A stretch of 64,000 nt of DNA, taken from NCBI RefSeq assembly GCF_005144585.1, contig NZ_SSMQ01000043.1:1-64000 (forward strand). The letters run 5' to 3'. The position numbers and the translations under genes were made by a program. The notes below the pieces were generated by a model that did not search any database, was not told the origin of the DNA, and worked only from the letters and a program-made list of their open reading frames with translations. Of the stretch, positions 14,966 through 23,152 are shown piece by piece (positions within the stretch are counted from its first letter, which is position 1; every line of letters starts with the position of its first letter). The DNA comes from Polyangium fumosum (GTDB lineage: Bacteria > Myxococcota_A > Polyangia > Polyangiales > Polyangiaceae).

Positions 14966-17385
14966 TGCCGGGCGGCACCCTCGTCGACCCCTACGGCCTT
15001 CACCTCGCCGACGGCCGCCATCCCGCGATCACCTATGACGGAACGAACTTCCTCCTCGTCTACGAGGGCAGCACCTCGGAGCCTTCCGGCGCCTCTCCTT
15101 CGAGCGTGCGCCTGATGCGCGTCGACCCGGCCGGCGCCGTGCTCGATCCCGGCGGGATCCTCGTGGCCGAGGACGAGCACATCCAGGCCAAGGTCGCCTC
15201 CGATGGCCAGGGCGCCCTCGTCGTCTGGGACAAGACCTGTCCCTTCTCGAATTGCGAGGTCCGCGCCGCGCGTGTCGCCGCCGATGGCACCGTCCTCGAT
15301 CCCGGCGGCTTTCTCGTGGCGCCCGCCGACGACGCCCCCGACCCCGCGCGTCCCGTCGTGGCCACGGACGGCACCGATTACCTCGTGGTCTGGAAGGACG
15401 GGGAGATCCGCGGGCGCCGTTATTCCGGCGCAGGCGCCCCGCTCGATCCCACCCACGTCGTCCTCGTCGCCGAGCCGCAGGCCGACCATGCCGTGCTCGT
15501 CCACGATGGCGCCCAGTACGTGCTCGGCTGGGGCCATTCCACCGGCGCGTTCGCCGCGCGGATCTCGTCCGCGGGCGTGATGCTGGACCCGAGCCCGATT
15601 CCGGTGTCGGGCGTCGCGGGGTATCCCTCGGGCCTCGTCGCCTCCCACGACGGCGTGAACACGGTCTTCGCCTGGAATGACTACGAGCCGATGACCGACG
15701 CCGTCACGCTGCGCACGGCGCGCCTCTCGCCGGCCGGGCTCCCGCTGGGTCCCCCGGCGGGCGTGCCGCTCGGCAACAACGTCTACGACGTCGCCCTGGC
15801 CAGCAGCGGTGCGGGGGCGCTCGCCCTCTGGACCCAGCGGAGCCACAGCTCCGACGACGTCAACAGCGGCGACATCGTCGGCACGCGCCTCGATCCCGCG
15901 GGCGCCGCGCTCGACGATCCCCGGATCGTCGTCTCGCAGAGCTCCAATCAACAATACCAGCCCGCGGTGGCGTTCGACGGCACGAACCACGTCGTCGTGT
16001 GGACCGACGACCGCGATTTCGAGCAAGGCATCCAGTGGTACGACATCTACGCCGCGCGCTTGTCCCCGGACGGCACCCTGCTCGACCCGCAGAGCATCCC
16101 CGTCTTCACCGGCGCCAACATCCAGATGGAGCCCCGCGCGTTCTTCGACGGCCAGAACACCCTCGTCGTGTGGGGGACCGATTCGTCCTTTCCTGCCTAT
16201 GAATATCCGCTCGCGGTCCGCGCGGCGCGCTTGAGCCCGGCCGGCGTGGTCCTCGATTCCCCGCCCTTCGTCCTCCCGGCCTCCCACGACGCGGCCACGG
16301 ACGGCGCGGGCCTGATGTTCGTGGGCGCGAGCGAGGCGGGGGCTCTCCACGCCTTCCGCGTGGGCCAGGACGGCGTCGTCTCCCCGGTGATGGACCTGTC
16401 CGCGGCGCCTGCCCAATGGGTCGGCTCCGCGCCGACCCTCTCGTTCGACGGGACGAACTTCCTCGTGACCTGGGCCTCCAGCACCGGCATTCGCGCCGGC
16501 CGCCTGACCCCCGCGGGCGAGCCGCTCGATCCAGGCGGCTTCCTGGTCGCCCCGTCCGCGTCGCCCACGCCGGCGGTCTTTCCCGACGTGGCCTTTCAAG
16601 GGACCCACCACGTCGTCGTGTGGCAGGAGCGCAAGCCGCAGGAGGAGGAGCGGCGCGTGGATCTCCGCGCCGCGCGCGTGACGTCCGACGGGACGGTCCT
16701 CGACCAGCCCGCGCTCCTGCTCGCCGAGGACGTGCCGGTCGGCCCTTGCGACGACGTCGCGTTTTATCACGGCTACGTCCAGGGGACGTGCCCCGCCCTC
16801 GTCGCCGTGGGGCCCCGCGTGCTCGTCGCGTTCCGCGTCCTCACGGCGCCCGCGGACCCGGCCGCCGTCGACCTCGTGGCGAGGACGATCGAAGCCGACG
16901 GCACGGTGACCCCGAAAGTCCCGCTCTCGGCCGAACCGACGTGGGTCGAGGGCGCGCCCGTGATGGCGGCGGAGAATGCGAACAAGGCTCTCGTGGCGTA
17001 TGCGCGGTTCGTTCCGGGAGAGCCGTTCGGCGCGAATCGTGTCTTCGGGCGATTCGTGGAGCTGGACGGTGCAGGCGGAGGCGGGAGCGGGAGCGGGAGC
17101 GGGAGCGGAGGCGGGAGCGGGAGCGGGAGCGGGAGCGGGAGCGGAAGCGCAGGCGCAGGCGGGGCCGGCGTTCCGCCGCCCGCCAACGGCGGCGAGGGCT
17201 GCGACTGTCGGGTGACGCCGGGCGAGACGAAGCCGCTTCTGCCCTTCGGCGCCGCGGCCTCCCTCCTCCTCGTCGCGCGCCTTCGCCGCACGACGCGCCG
17301 AGCCTCCAAGTTTGTTCGGGAGCGCTCCAAAATGGAGCGCTGGGTGCTCCAAAATGGAGCGGGAAGGCCTCAAAATCTTGGGTGA
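14692..17385 (+). CDS. MYXO-CTERM-type surface lipoprotein, paralogue B
   Basis: A protein of 897 residues, start at the ATG giving MRRTLPCLLTSSLLSLVLLGC with lipobox Cys21; it aligns residue for residue with paralogue A at the N-terminus. It has the same internal xDGTxxxVVW repeats (ATDGTDYLVVWKDG, FDGTNHVVVWTDDR, FDGTNFLVTWAS). The Gly/Ser linker is longer than in A because of a GGGAGC hexamer run near 17080-17155. The sorting tail CDCRVTPGE, hydrophobic helix and RRTTRR is followed by an extra 20 or so residues not in A. These are encoded over two small palindromes, suggesting sequence added after the original stop. Likely surface exposed, function unknown. Confidence 0.87.
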   Translation: MRRTLPCLLTSSLLSLVLLGCGENTPASPALGSARAALETIIGPEIGLGDPLPGFAAEVQGSPAAAFGDGAYFAVWQDGRNGRDRLFGSRVMPGGTLVDPYGLHLADGRHPAITYDGTNFLLVYEGSTSEPSGASPSSVRLMRVDPAGAVLDPGGILVAEDEHIQAKVASDGQGALVVWDKTCPFSNCEVRAARVAADGTVLDPGGFLVAPADDAPDPARPVVATDGTDYLVVWKDGEIRGRRYSGAGAPLDPTHVVLVAEPQADHAVLVHDGAQYVLGWGHSTGAFAARISSAGVMLDPSPIPVSGVAGYPSGLVASHDGVNTVFAWNDYEPMTDAVTLRTARLSPAGLPLGPPAGVPLGNNVYDVALASSGAGALALWTQRSHSSDDVNSGDIVGTRLDPAGAALDDPRIVVSQSSNQQYQPAVAFDGTNHVVVWTDDRDFEQGIQWYDIYAARLSPDGTLLDPQSIPVFTGANIQMEPRAFFDGQNTLVVWGTDSSFPAYEYPLAVRAARLSPAGVVLDSPPFVLPASHDAATDGAGLMFVGASEAGALHAFRVGQDGVVSPVMDLSAAPAQWVGSAPTLSFDGTNFLVTWASSTGIRAGRLTPAGEPLDPGGFLVAPSASPTPAVFPDVAFQGTHHVVVWQERKPQEEERRVDLRAARVTSDGTVLDQPALLLAEDVPVGPCDDVAFYHGYVQGTCPALVAVGPRVLVAFRVLTAPADPAAVDLVARTIEADGTVTPKVPLSAEPTWVEGAPVMAAENANKALVAYARFVPGEPFGANRVFGRFVELDGAGGGGSGSGSGSGGGSGSGSGSGSGSAGAGGAGVPPPANGGEGCDCRVTPGETKPLLPFGAAASLLLVARLRRTTRRASKFVRERSKMERWVLQNGAGRPQNLG
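17322..17360 (+). repeat. Two adjacent palindromes at the paralogue B 3' end
   Basis: Two near-identical palindromes, GCGCTCCAAAATGGAGCGC at 17322-17340 and GCTCCAAAATGGAGC at 17346-17360. They lie inside the C-terminal extension of paralogue B, between convergent genes. They may act as a terminator stem, although no T-tract follows. Confidence 0.6.
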
Positions 17386-17419
17386 ACCTTGGAAGCTAGG
17401 GCCGCATCGCCGTCCTCGA

Positions 17420-18364
17420 TCACCGCTTGGATACCGATGGCCTCTGAAAGCGAACGTAGTCGAAGCGACCGATGAGGTCCGGCACTCCGTCGGTGATGAC
17501 GCGGTTGTGATACCTGTCGACACGGTTGAAGATCAGGTCCCACTTCAGTGAGTCGTAGTCCGTGTACGCGATGAGCCCCACCTGAAGCGTTCGCGGCAGC
17601 TCGGGACGCTCCTCCCGGCGCATGACGCGCCAGTCCTCCTTCTCCGCGCGACGAAGAAGCGTGATGCGCGTGCCGACGCGCGCGATGCGAAGCTCCACCC
17701 AGCCGGGGGTTCGTGGGCTGAGCTCGAGCCGACTCGAGCTGTCCTTGGTATTCTTCGTCTCGAACTGAGGGACGCCGTCACCGTCGCCGGTCCCGGCCGT
17801 GATGAAGATCCAGTTCTCCGTGCCTTCCTTCCAATTCTTGCGCCCCTCGTCGTGGGGTGCGCGAGCGAGCAGACCCGCAAGCGAATACCCCCGCGCGGGT
17901 ACGTCTGTGCTCGCACCCGTGACCAAGACGCGCGTCGTGACGATGAAATCACCCGTCACCTTCTTGAAGAGGAACGGCGCGTGAAAGTCGCCGAACCAGA
18001 AGCTCGCATAGGGTTCCAAGGTGAGATTTCCTGGGTTCGCCGTATTGGCGTCCAGCTTCTTGATCTCCTCCGGCCATCCCTCCACGTCGCTCAGCTTTGC
18101 CCACTGCGAAAGCGTGGAAGCGTCCTCGAACTCGTCGCTCAGCAGCGCGAGGTCATCGTTGCCTTGGGGGGAGGCGTCGACGGCGAGCGTTTTCTCGTCC
18201 GCATGAACGTCCCACTCGGGCCCCACCCGGTCCACATGGCTCACGAAGCAGCCACTGGCAAACGTCGCAGCACCAAGCGCGAGTGCGAGGACGGCCATGT
18301 GCCTTGGGGGGCTCTTGCGCGCATGATTCCGGAGGGCATCTTCTTTTTTGAACTTGGTCAGCAT
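17420..18364 (-). CDS. Lipoprotein with concanavalin-like (DUF1349-type) domain
   Basis: A protein of 314 residues. Start at ATG 18364, preceded by GAGGAGAATT; the longer frame upstream is Arg-rich shadow. The signal peptide has a lipobox ending FASGC. From about residue 75 the sequence reads SDEFEDASTLSQWAKLSDVEGWP, YASFWFGDFHAPFLFKKVTGDF, YSLAGLLARAPHDEGRKNW, ENWIFITAGTGDG and WVELRIARVGTRITLLRR. This is the beta-sandwich pattern of DUF1349/laminarinase-like carbohydrate-binding domains. It ends with a segment naming no known motif. A carbohydrate-binding or wall-associated role is likely; catalytic residues of glycosidases are not evident. Confidence 0.8.
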   Translation of the reverse strand: MLTKFKKEDALRNHARKSPPRHMAVLALALGAATFASGCFVSHVDRVGPEWDVHADEKTLAVDASPQGNDDLALLSDEFEDASTLSQWAKLSDVEGWPEEIKKLDANTANPGNLTLEPYASFWFGDFHAPFLFKKVTGDFIVTTRVLVTGASTDVPARGYSLAGLLARAPHDEGRKNWKEGTENWIFITAGTGDGDGVPQFETKNTKDSSSRLELSPRTPGWVELRIARVGTRITLLRRAEKEDWRVMRREERPELPRTLQVGLIAYTDYDSLKWDLIFNRVDRYHNRVITDGVPDLIGRFDYVRFQRPSVSKR

Positions 18365-18570
18365 ATGAATTCTCCTCGCGAGCGGCTCAAGACCGAGCGC
18401 GCTCTCCGCCGCGACGATGTCCCGCGCCCTCCGACATGAAGAACTTTGCGCTGAACCTTCCCGATGAAGGAAGTGATATGATTTCATGGACGTCGATGCA
18501 TCGCGTGCAGGATCGTTTCGACACGATGGCCCTTGGAGAGGTCGCCTCGGCCTGATATTGGAAGAAGACC
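18365..18570. promoter_or_regulatory. Divergent promoter region
   Basis: 206 bp between the minus-strand lipoprotein and the plus-strand SUKH-like gene, locally more AT-rich than the surroundings (for example GTGATATGATTTCATGG around 18472-18488). It must contain both promoters. No operator is recognised. Confidence 0.4.
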
Positions 18571-19197
18571 ATGCGAGACCTGTTCGCCACCCTGATCGAC
18601 CAGCTCCGCCGCGTGCCCGAGGTCGTCGTGCTCGGCGCCGAGCTCGGGCCGCCCGCTTCGGCCGAGACGCTCGCGCGCCTCGACGCCTGGTTCGACGGCC
18701 CCGTGCCCGGCGACCTGCGCGCGTTTTACGCCGAAGTGGGCGCCGTGCAGATCCGGTGGATGGCGGCGAAGAGCCCGCGTTACGTCGGCCGCGAGGACAC
18801 GTTCCTGCGCGGCGTGGTGCCCTGGGAGTACGCGCTCTTCGACACGATCGAGAATGCAAAGGAGGACGGCGTGCTCGTCCTGCCGCCCCTCGACGTGGTC
18901 CTCGATCGGTCGTGGGAGAACCTCATGGACGGCGTCGACATCTGGGTCGGCGGCGAGATCGACGAAGGACCCCAGGTCGAGGAAGGCGACTTCGACCAGG
19001 AGGTGCGTATCTTCGACTTCTCGTCGTTCTACGACTGGCCGGGCTTCTTCCGCGCCACCGGCCTCGTGGGTGTCGGCACTGACCACGGCATCGACTGGTC
19101 CGGCGAGCGCGTCCGCTTTCGCGCGCACCTCGACGACGCCCTCGACGAGATGCGAGGACGCATCGAAGCCGCACGCCGCGGACAGACCACGTTCTGA
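18571..19197 (+). CDS. SMI1/KNR4 (SUKH)-like protein
   Basis: A protein of 208 residues preceded by GGAAGAAG. The segment [33 protein letters not shown] has the SUKH hallmark: an acidic helix, then a Pro-x-Asp-Leu turn, then F-Y-x-x-x-G. The rest is acidic, with [21 protein letters not shown] and [19 protein letters not shown] proteins are often immunity proteins against polymorphic toxins. No toxin gene is adjacent, although a putative toxin lies 27 kb away, so an immunity role is only a possibility. Cytoplasmic and monocistronic. Confidence 0.65.
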   Translation: MRDLFATLIDQLRRVPEVVVLGAELGPPASAETLARLDAWFDGPVPGDLRAFYAEVGAVQIRWMAAKSPRYVGREDTFLRGVVPWEYALFDTIENAKEDGVLVLPPLDVVLDRSWENLMDGVDIWVGGEIDEGPQVEEGDFDQEVRIFDFSSFYDWPGFFRATGLVGVGTDHGIDWSGERVRFRAHLDDALDEMRGRIEAARRGQTTF

Positions 19198-19295
19198 CGC
19201 CCCCGGCGCGCTCGGGTTTTTCCCGACACAAAAGCACGAAGCCTGCTGCGGGAAAGGCTGATGGCCGGCCGCCCGCTTTCGCGCTATGCACGGCC

Positions 19296-19940
19296 ATGCA
19301 CCAGCGGCTCCTGCCTTTTGCGGTGGCCTTCGTGTTCGCCGGCTGCGGAGGTCCGACCGGGGACACGCCGAAAGGCCCCACGGACCTTCGGAAGATCGCC
19401 CCCGGCGAGCTTCGCGCGCCGTCCGACTTCGCGGGCATCGAGGACACACGCGCCCGCTCCCAGGCCCTCTTCCTCGAAGCGAGCCGCGTGTTCACGCACC
19501 CGCGCTGCGTGAATTGCCATCCGAACGGCGACATCCCCCACCAGGGCATGAACATGCAGCTCCACGATCCGCCGGCCGTGCGCGGGCCCGAGAGCCACGG
19601 CGTCGTCGGCATGGAATGCACGAGCTGCCACCAGGACAAAAACCAGGCGCTCACCCGCGTCCCCGGCGCGCCCCACTGGGCGCTCGCGCCACTCGAGATG
19701 GCGTGGGTCGGCAAATCGCCGCGCGAGATCTGCGAGCAGATGAAGGATCCCAAGCGGAACGGCGGAAAGTCCCTCGCCGCGATCGTCGAGCACAATGCCC
19801 ACGACGCGCTCGTCGGCTGGGGATGGCATCCAGGGGCGGATCGCGAGCCCGTCCCGGGGACGCAGGAGCAGTTCGGCGCGATCGTTGCGGCCTGGGCAGA
19901 GTCCGGGGCGGAATGCCCCGCGGAAGGGGCGAGACCATGA
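19296..19940 (+). CDS. Di-haem cytochrome c lipoprotein of a molybdenum hydroxylase system
   Basis: A protein of 214 residues with lipobox FAGC (Cys17) and two haem c sites, C71-VNC-H75 and C108-TSC-H112. The sequence around them ([28 protein letters not shown]) is characteristic of the small cytochrome-like protein encoded with isoquinoline 1-oxidoreductase-type enzymes. Its stop overlaps the start of the 2Fe-2S subunit gene by an ATGA, so the three genes 19296-22680 are translationally coupled. It probably accepts electrons from the iron-sulfur subunit in the periplasm. The order cytochrome, 2Fe-2S, Moco subunit is consistent with one membrane-anchored enzyme. Confidence 0.88.
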   Translation: MHQRLLPFAVAFVFAGCGGPTGDTPKGPTDLRKIAPGELRAPSDFAGIEDTRARSQALFLEASRVFTHPRCVNCHPNGDIPHQGMNMQLHDPPAVRGPESHGVVGMECTSCHQDKNQALTRVPGAPHWALAPLEMAWVGKSPREICEQMKDPKRNGGKSLAAIVEHNAHDALVGWGWHPGADREPVPGTQEQFGAIVAAWAESGAECPAEGARP

Positions 19941-20404
19941 GCGTGCGTATCCGCGTGAACGGCGTCGAGAAGACGCTCGACGTCGACCCCGACATGCCCC
20001 TGCTCTGGGCGCTGCGCGACGTCCTCGGCTTGACCGGGACGAAGTACGGGTGCGGCGAGGCGCTTTGCGGCGCGTGCTCCGTGCACCTCGACGGGCAGGT
20101 CGTGCGCGCGTGCGTGACCCCGGTGCGCCGCGCGGACGGGCACGCCGTCACCACGATCGAAGGCCTCTCGCCGGACGGGAGCCATCCGCTCCAGCGCGCG
20201 TGGGTCGAGCTCGGCGTGCCGCAATGCGGGTATTGCCAGGCCGGGCAGATCATGACCGCGGCGGCCTTGCTCAAGGCGAAGCCCAAGCCGTCCGACGACG
20301 AGATCGAGCAATCGATGGCGGGCAACCTCTGCCGGTGCGGCACGTATGCGCGGATCTGCGCGGCGATCCGCAAGGCCTCTGGAATGCCGGAGGGCGAGCG
20401 ATGA
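19937..20404 (+). CDS. Isoquinoline 1-oxidoreductase-type small subunit, two 2Fe-2S clusters
   Basis: A protein of 155 residues. The plant-type ferredoxin cluster uses Cys39, Cys44, Cys47 and Cys59 ([18 protein letters not shown]). The second, helical cluster uses Cys97, Cys100, Cys132 and Cys134 ([24 protein letters not shown]). This is the standard XdhC/IorA/CoxS arrangement that passes electrons from the molybdenum site. It overlaps its neighbours by ATGA on both sides. It has no signal peptide of its own and is presumably exported in complex with the Tat-bearing large subunit. Confidence 0.94.
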   Translation: MSVRIRVNGVEKTLDVDPDMPLLWALRDVLGLTGTKYGCGEALCGACSVHLDGQVVRACVTPVRRADGHAVTTIEGLSPDGSHPLQRAWVELGVPQCGYCQAGQIMTAAALLKAKPKPSDDEIEQSMAGNLCRCGTYARICAAIRKASGMPEGER

Positions 20405-22680
20405 GCCAGGATGCCATGCGCGTGACCCGGCGATCGTTCCTCGTCGGGCTGAACCTCTCGTTGGCCGGCCTCGCGATTGGCCTGCCTGCCCTCGCCGACG
20501 AGCCGAGCGGCCGCGCCGGGCCGAGCCCCCGCGCCGCGGCGCCCGAGGACGGCCCGGGGCTTCGTCCCAATCCGTTCGTCCACGTCGCGCCGGATGGGAC
20601 GGTGACGCTCGTCTGTCATCGCTCCGAAATGGGCCAGGGCGTGCGGAGCACGATTCCGGTGCTCTTCGCCGACGAGCTCGGCGCGGACATGAAGCGCGTC
20701 GTGATCCGCCAGGCCGACGGCGACAAGAAGTACGGCGACCAGAACACCGACGGATCGAGCAGCATCCGGAAGTTTTACGACGATCTCCGGTACGTCGCCG
20801 CCACCGCGCGCACGATGCTCGTCGCGGCCGCGGCGGCGAAGTGGAAGGTAAAACCCGAGACGTGCGAGGCGCGGGGGAACGTGGTCGTCCACGTGCCGAC
20901 GAAGCGCACGCTCGGCTTCGGCGAGCTCGCGGAGGCGGCGGGGAACTTGCCCGTGCCCAAGCGCGAGAACGTAAAACTCCGGCCGAAGAGCGAGCTCGGG
21001 TGGGCGAACAGCACGTCCTTGCCGCTGCTCGACGGGCCGGCGTACGTGACGGGTCAGGCGGTGTTCGGGGCCGACCTGAAGCTGCCGGACATGCTGATCG
21101 CGGTGATCGCGCGGCCCCCCGTGGTCGGGGGAAAGGTCGCCCGGTACGACGCGACGCGCGCCCTCCAGGTCCCCGGCGTCAAGCGGGTCGTGGAGATGCC
21201 CGCGGCGGCGCGGCCTTATGGATTCCAGCCCTGGGGCGGGATCGCCGTGCTCGCGGAGAACACGTGGGCCGCGATGCGCGGGCGCGCGGCGCTCGACATC
21301 ACGTGGGATCTCGGGGACAACGCGGGCTACGACTCGGTCGCCTACCGGGACACGCTGCTTGCGTCCGTGCACGCGCCGGGGACGACGTACCGCAACCTCG
21401 GCGACGTCGACGCGGCCTTCGCCAAGGCGGCGCGGATCGTGGAGGCGGACTACGTGGTCCCGCACCTCGCGCACCTCTCGATGGAGCCGCCCGCGGCCCT
21501 CGCGCGGGTCACGGGCGGGCGCTGCGAGGTCTGGTCGCCGACGCAGCACCCGCAGGCGGCGCGGACGCAGGTGGCGAAGACGCTCGGCCTCGGCGAGGAC
21601 GCCGTCACCGTGCACGTGACGTTGCTCGGCGGCGGGTTCGGGCGGAAATCGAAGGCGGATTTCTCGGCCGAAGCGGCGTTCCTCGCGCGCGAGGCGGGCG
21701 TGCCGGTGCGCGTGCAATGGACGCGCGAGGACGACATCCACCACGACTATTACAACACGGTGAACGCGCAGCAGATCCGCGCGGGCCTCGACGCGAAGGG
21801 CAAGGTGATCGCGTGGCAGCACCGGACGGCGTTCCCCCCGATCAGCTCCACGTTCAGCGATGCCGACCGGCCGGGCATCACGGACCTCCAGCAAGGCGTG
21901 CTCGATCTCGCCCTCGACGTGCCGAACGTCCGCGCCGAGGCGTGCCCGGCGAAGGCACACGTGCGGATCGGCTGGTATCGGTCGGTCTACAACATCTTCC
22001 ACGCCTTCGGGATCGGCTCGCTCATCGATGAAATCGCGCACGCGCGCGGGGCGGATCCGCGGGAGGTGTGGCTCGACATCATCGGCCCGCCGCGGATCAT
22101 GGGGCTCGCGGCGCTCGGCATCGAGAAGCTCGCGAATTACGGGGAGAGCCTCGAAAAACATCCGGTCGACGCAGGCCGGCTGCGGCGCGTGGTCGAGCGG
22201 GTGACGGCGTCCGCGAACTGGAGCGAGCGGAAGAAGGACGGCCGCGGTTATGGCCTCGCCGCGCACCGGAGCTTCGTCTCGTACACGGCGGTGGTGCTGG
22301 CCGTCGTGCCCGATGAGCGGAACAAGGTCCGCGTCGACGAGGCCTGGATCTGCATGGACGCGGGCCTGGTGGTCAACCAGGAGCGCGCCCACGCGCAGAT
22401 GCAGGGCTCGGTGGTCATGGGGATCAGCAATGCGTTCTTCGGCGGGGTCACCATGAAGGGCGGCGCGACGCAGCAGTCGAACTTCCGGGACGCGCGGATC
22501 GCGCGGATCGGCGAGGTGCCGCGGAAGATCCACGTGGACCTCGTGCCGAGCGACGGCCCTCCGTGCGGCGTGGGCGAGCCGGGCGTGCCGCCGGTCGGCC
22601 CGGCGCTGGCGAATGCGGTGTTCGCCTTGACGGGCAAGCGCATCCGCGAGATCCCGCTCGTGCGGGGGCTCTCCGGGTAG
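20401..22680 (+). CDS. Isoquinoline 1-oxidoreductase-type molybdopterin-binding large subunit
   Basis: A protein of 759 residues with a Tat signal ([20 protein letters not shown]). Xanthine-dehydrogenase-family features follow in order. These are [20 protein letters not shown] near residue 78, a [14 protein letters not shown] loop that contacts the pterin cofactor, [11 protein letters not shown], and near the C-terminus [19 protein letters not shown] with the catalytic Glu. There is no separate FAD subunit gene, which is usual for the Ior class using a cytochrome acceptor. The substrate cannot be read from sequence; members hydroxylate N-heterocycles or oxidise aldehydes. Acts in the periplasm with the two preceding gene products. 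Confidence 0.93.
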   Translation: MSQDAMRVTRRSFLVGLNLSLAGLAIGLPALADEPSGRAGPSPRAAAPEDGPGLRPNPFVHVAPDGTVTLVCHRSEMGQGVRSTIPVLFADELGADMKRVVIRQADGDKKYGDQNTDGSSSIRKFYDDLRYVAATARTMLVAAAAAKWKVKPETCEARGNVVVHVPTKRTLGFGELAEAAGNLPVPKRENVKLRPKSELGWANSTSLPLLDGPAYVTGQAVFGADLKLPDMLIAVIARPPVVGGKVARYDATRALQVPGVKRVVEMPAAARPYGFQPWGGIAVLAENTWAAMRGRAALDITWDLGDNAGYDSVAYRDTLLASVHAPGTTYRNLGDVDAAFAKAARIVEADYVVPHLAHLSMEPPAALARVTGGRCEVWSPTQHPQAARTQVAKTLGLGEDAVTVHVTLLGGGFGRKSKADFSAEAAFLAREAGVPVRVQWTREDDIHHDYYNTVNAQQIRAGLDAKGKVIAWQHRTAFPPISSTFSDADRPGITDLQQGVLDLALDVPNVRAEACPAKAHVRIGWYRSVYNIFHAFGIGSLIDEIAHARGADPREVWLDIIGPPRIMGLAALGIEKLANYGESLEKHPVDAGRLRRVVERVTASANWSERKKDGRGYGLAAHRSFVSYTAVVLAVVPDERNKVRVDEAWICMDAGLVVNQERAHAQMQGSVVMGISNAFFGGVTMKGGATQQSNFRDARIARIGEVPRKIHVDLVPSDGPPCGVGEPGVPPVGPALANAVFALTGKRIREIPLVRGLSG

Positions 22681-22697
22681 TGCTTGGCCGCCGCCCG

Positions 22698-23108
22698 CGC
22701 CCCGGGGCTCTGCCCCGGACCCCGCGGGGGGCTGTCCGCCCCCTCGACCCCGGACCAGGGCCAGCCCTGGACCTCTGGGCATCGACTGCGCGAAGCGCAG
22801 TCGATGCGGGGGAAAATTCTTGTAGATGTCCGTCCCCTCGACCCCGGACCAGCCAGGGGCGCCAGGGGCTGGACCCAGGGTTGAAAAACTGCGCCACGCG
22901 CAGTTTTTCAAACGGGCCGACGAAGAAGCCGGGGTGCCAGCCGAACCAGCAGCGCGGCCGTCTCGGTGGGCAACGCCGCTGCTGGTCTTGACCGGGCCTG
23001 TTCGATGAACTGCGCATCGCGCAGTTCATCGAGCTTGGGTCCAGCCCCTGGCTGGTCCGGGTGCAGGGGCGGACAGCCCCTGCTGGGGTCTGGGGCAAAG
23101 CCCCAGCG
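22698..23108. mobile_element. Inverted-repeat element (MITE-like), copy 2, with duplicated left arm
   Basis: Full copy of the element seen at 1-294. Left arm starts CGCCCCGGGGCTCTGCCCCGG, cut here to its first bases, and its reverse complement closes the element at 23108 (GGGGCAAAGCCCCAGCG). Three perfect hairpins occur, at 22779-22807, 22881-22911 and 23003-23031, each with a 13-14 bp stem and a 3-nt loop. The first hairpin, and a second partial left arm near 22830-22878, are absent from copy 1. The interior (AACCAGCAGCGCGGC, TCTTGACCGGGCCTGTTCG) is nearly identical to copy 1. No gene is present in 22681-23152. The element ends 44 bp before the FGGY kinase start, so it must lie in or just above that promoter. 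Confidence 0.8.
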
Positions 23109-23152
23109 AAGCGCGGGATGCCGGGGGGCGTGATGCGGGGTAGGAAACCGCC

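Noticed and set aside
14587-17523. A 978-residue open frame opposite paralogue B
   Set aside because: Same shadow as for paralogue A; its apparent similarity to the frame at 9876-12722 only reflects the duplication of the real genes.
18571-19197. SUKH-like protein as immunity partner of the 46375-47514 effector
   Set aside because: The two lie 27 kb apart with no evidence of linkage; recorded only as a family resemblance.
19651-22911. A 1086-residue minus-strand frame over the molybdenum hydroxylase genes
   Set aside because: Shadow frame; the plus-strand genes have Fe-S, haem and Moco motifs.
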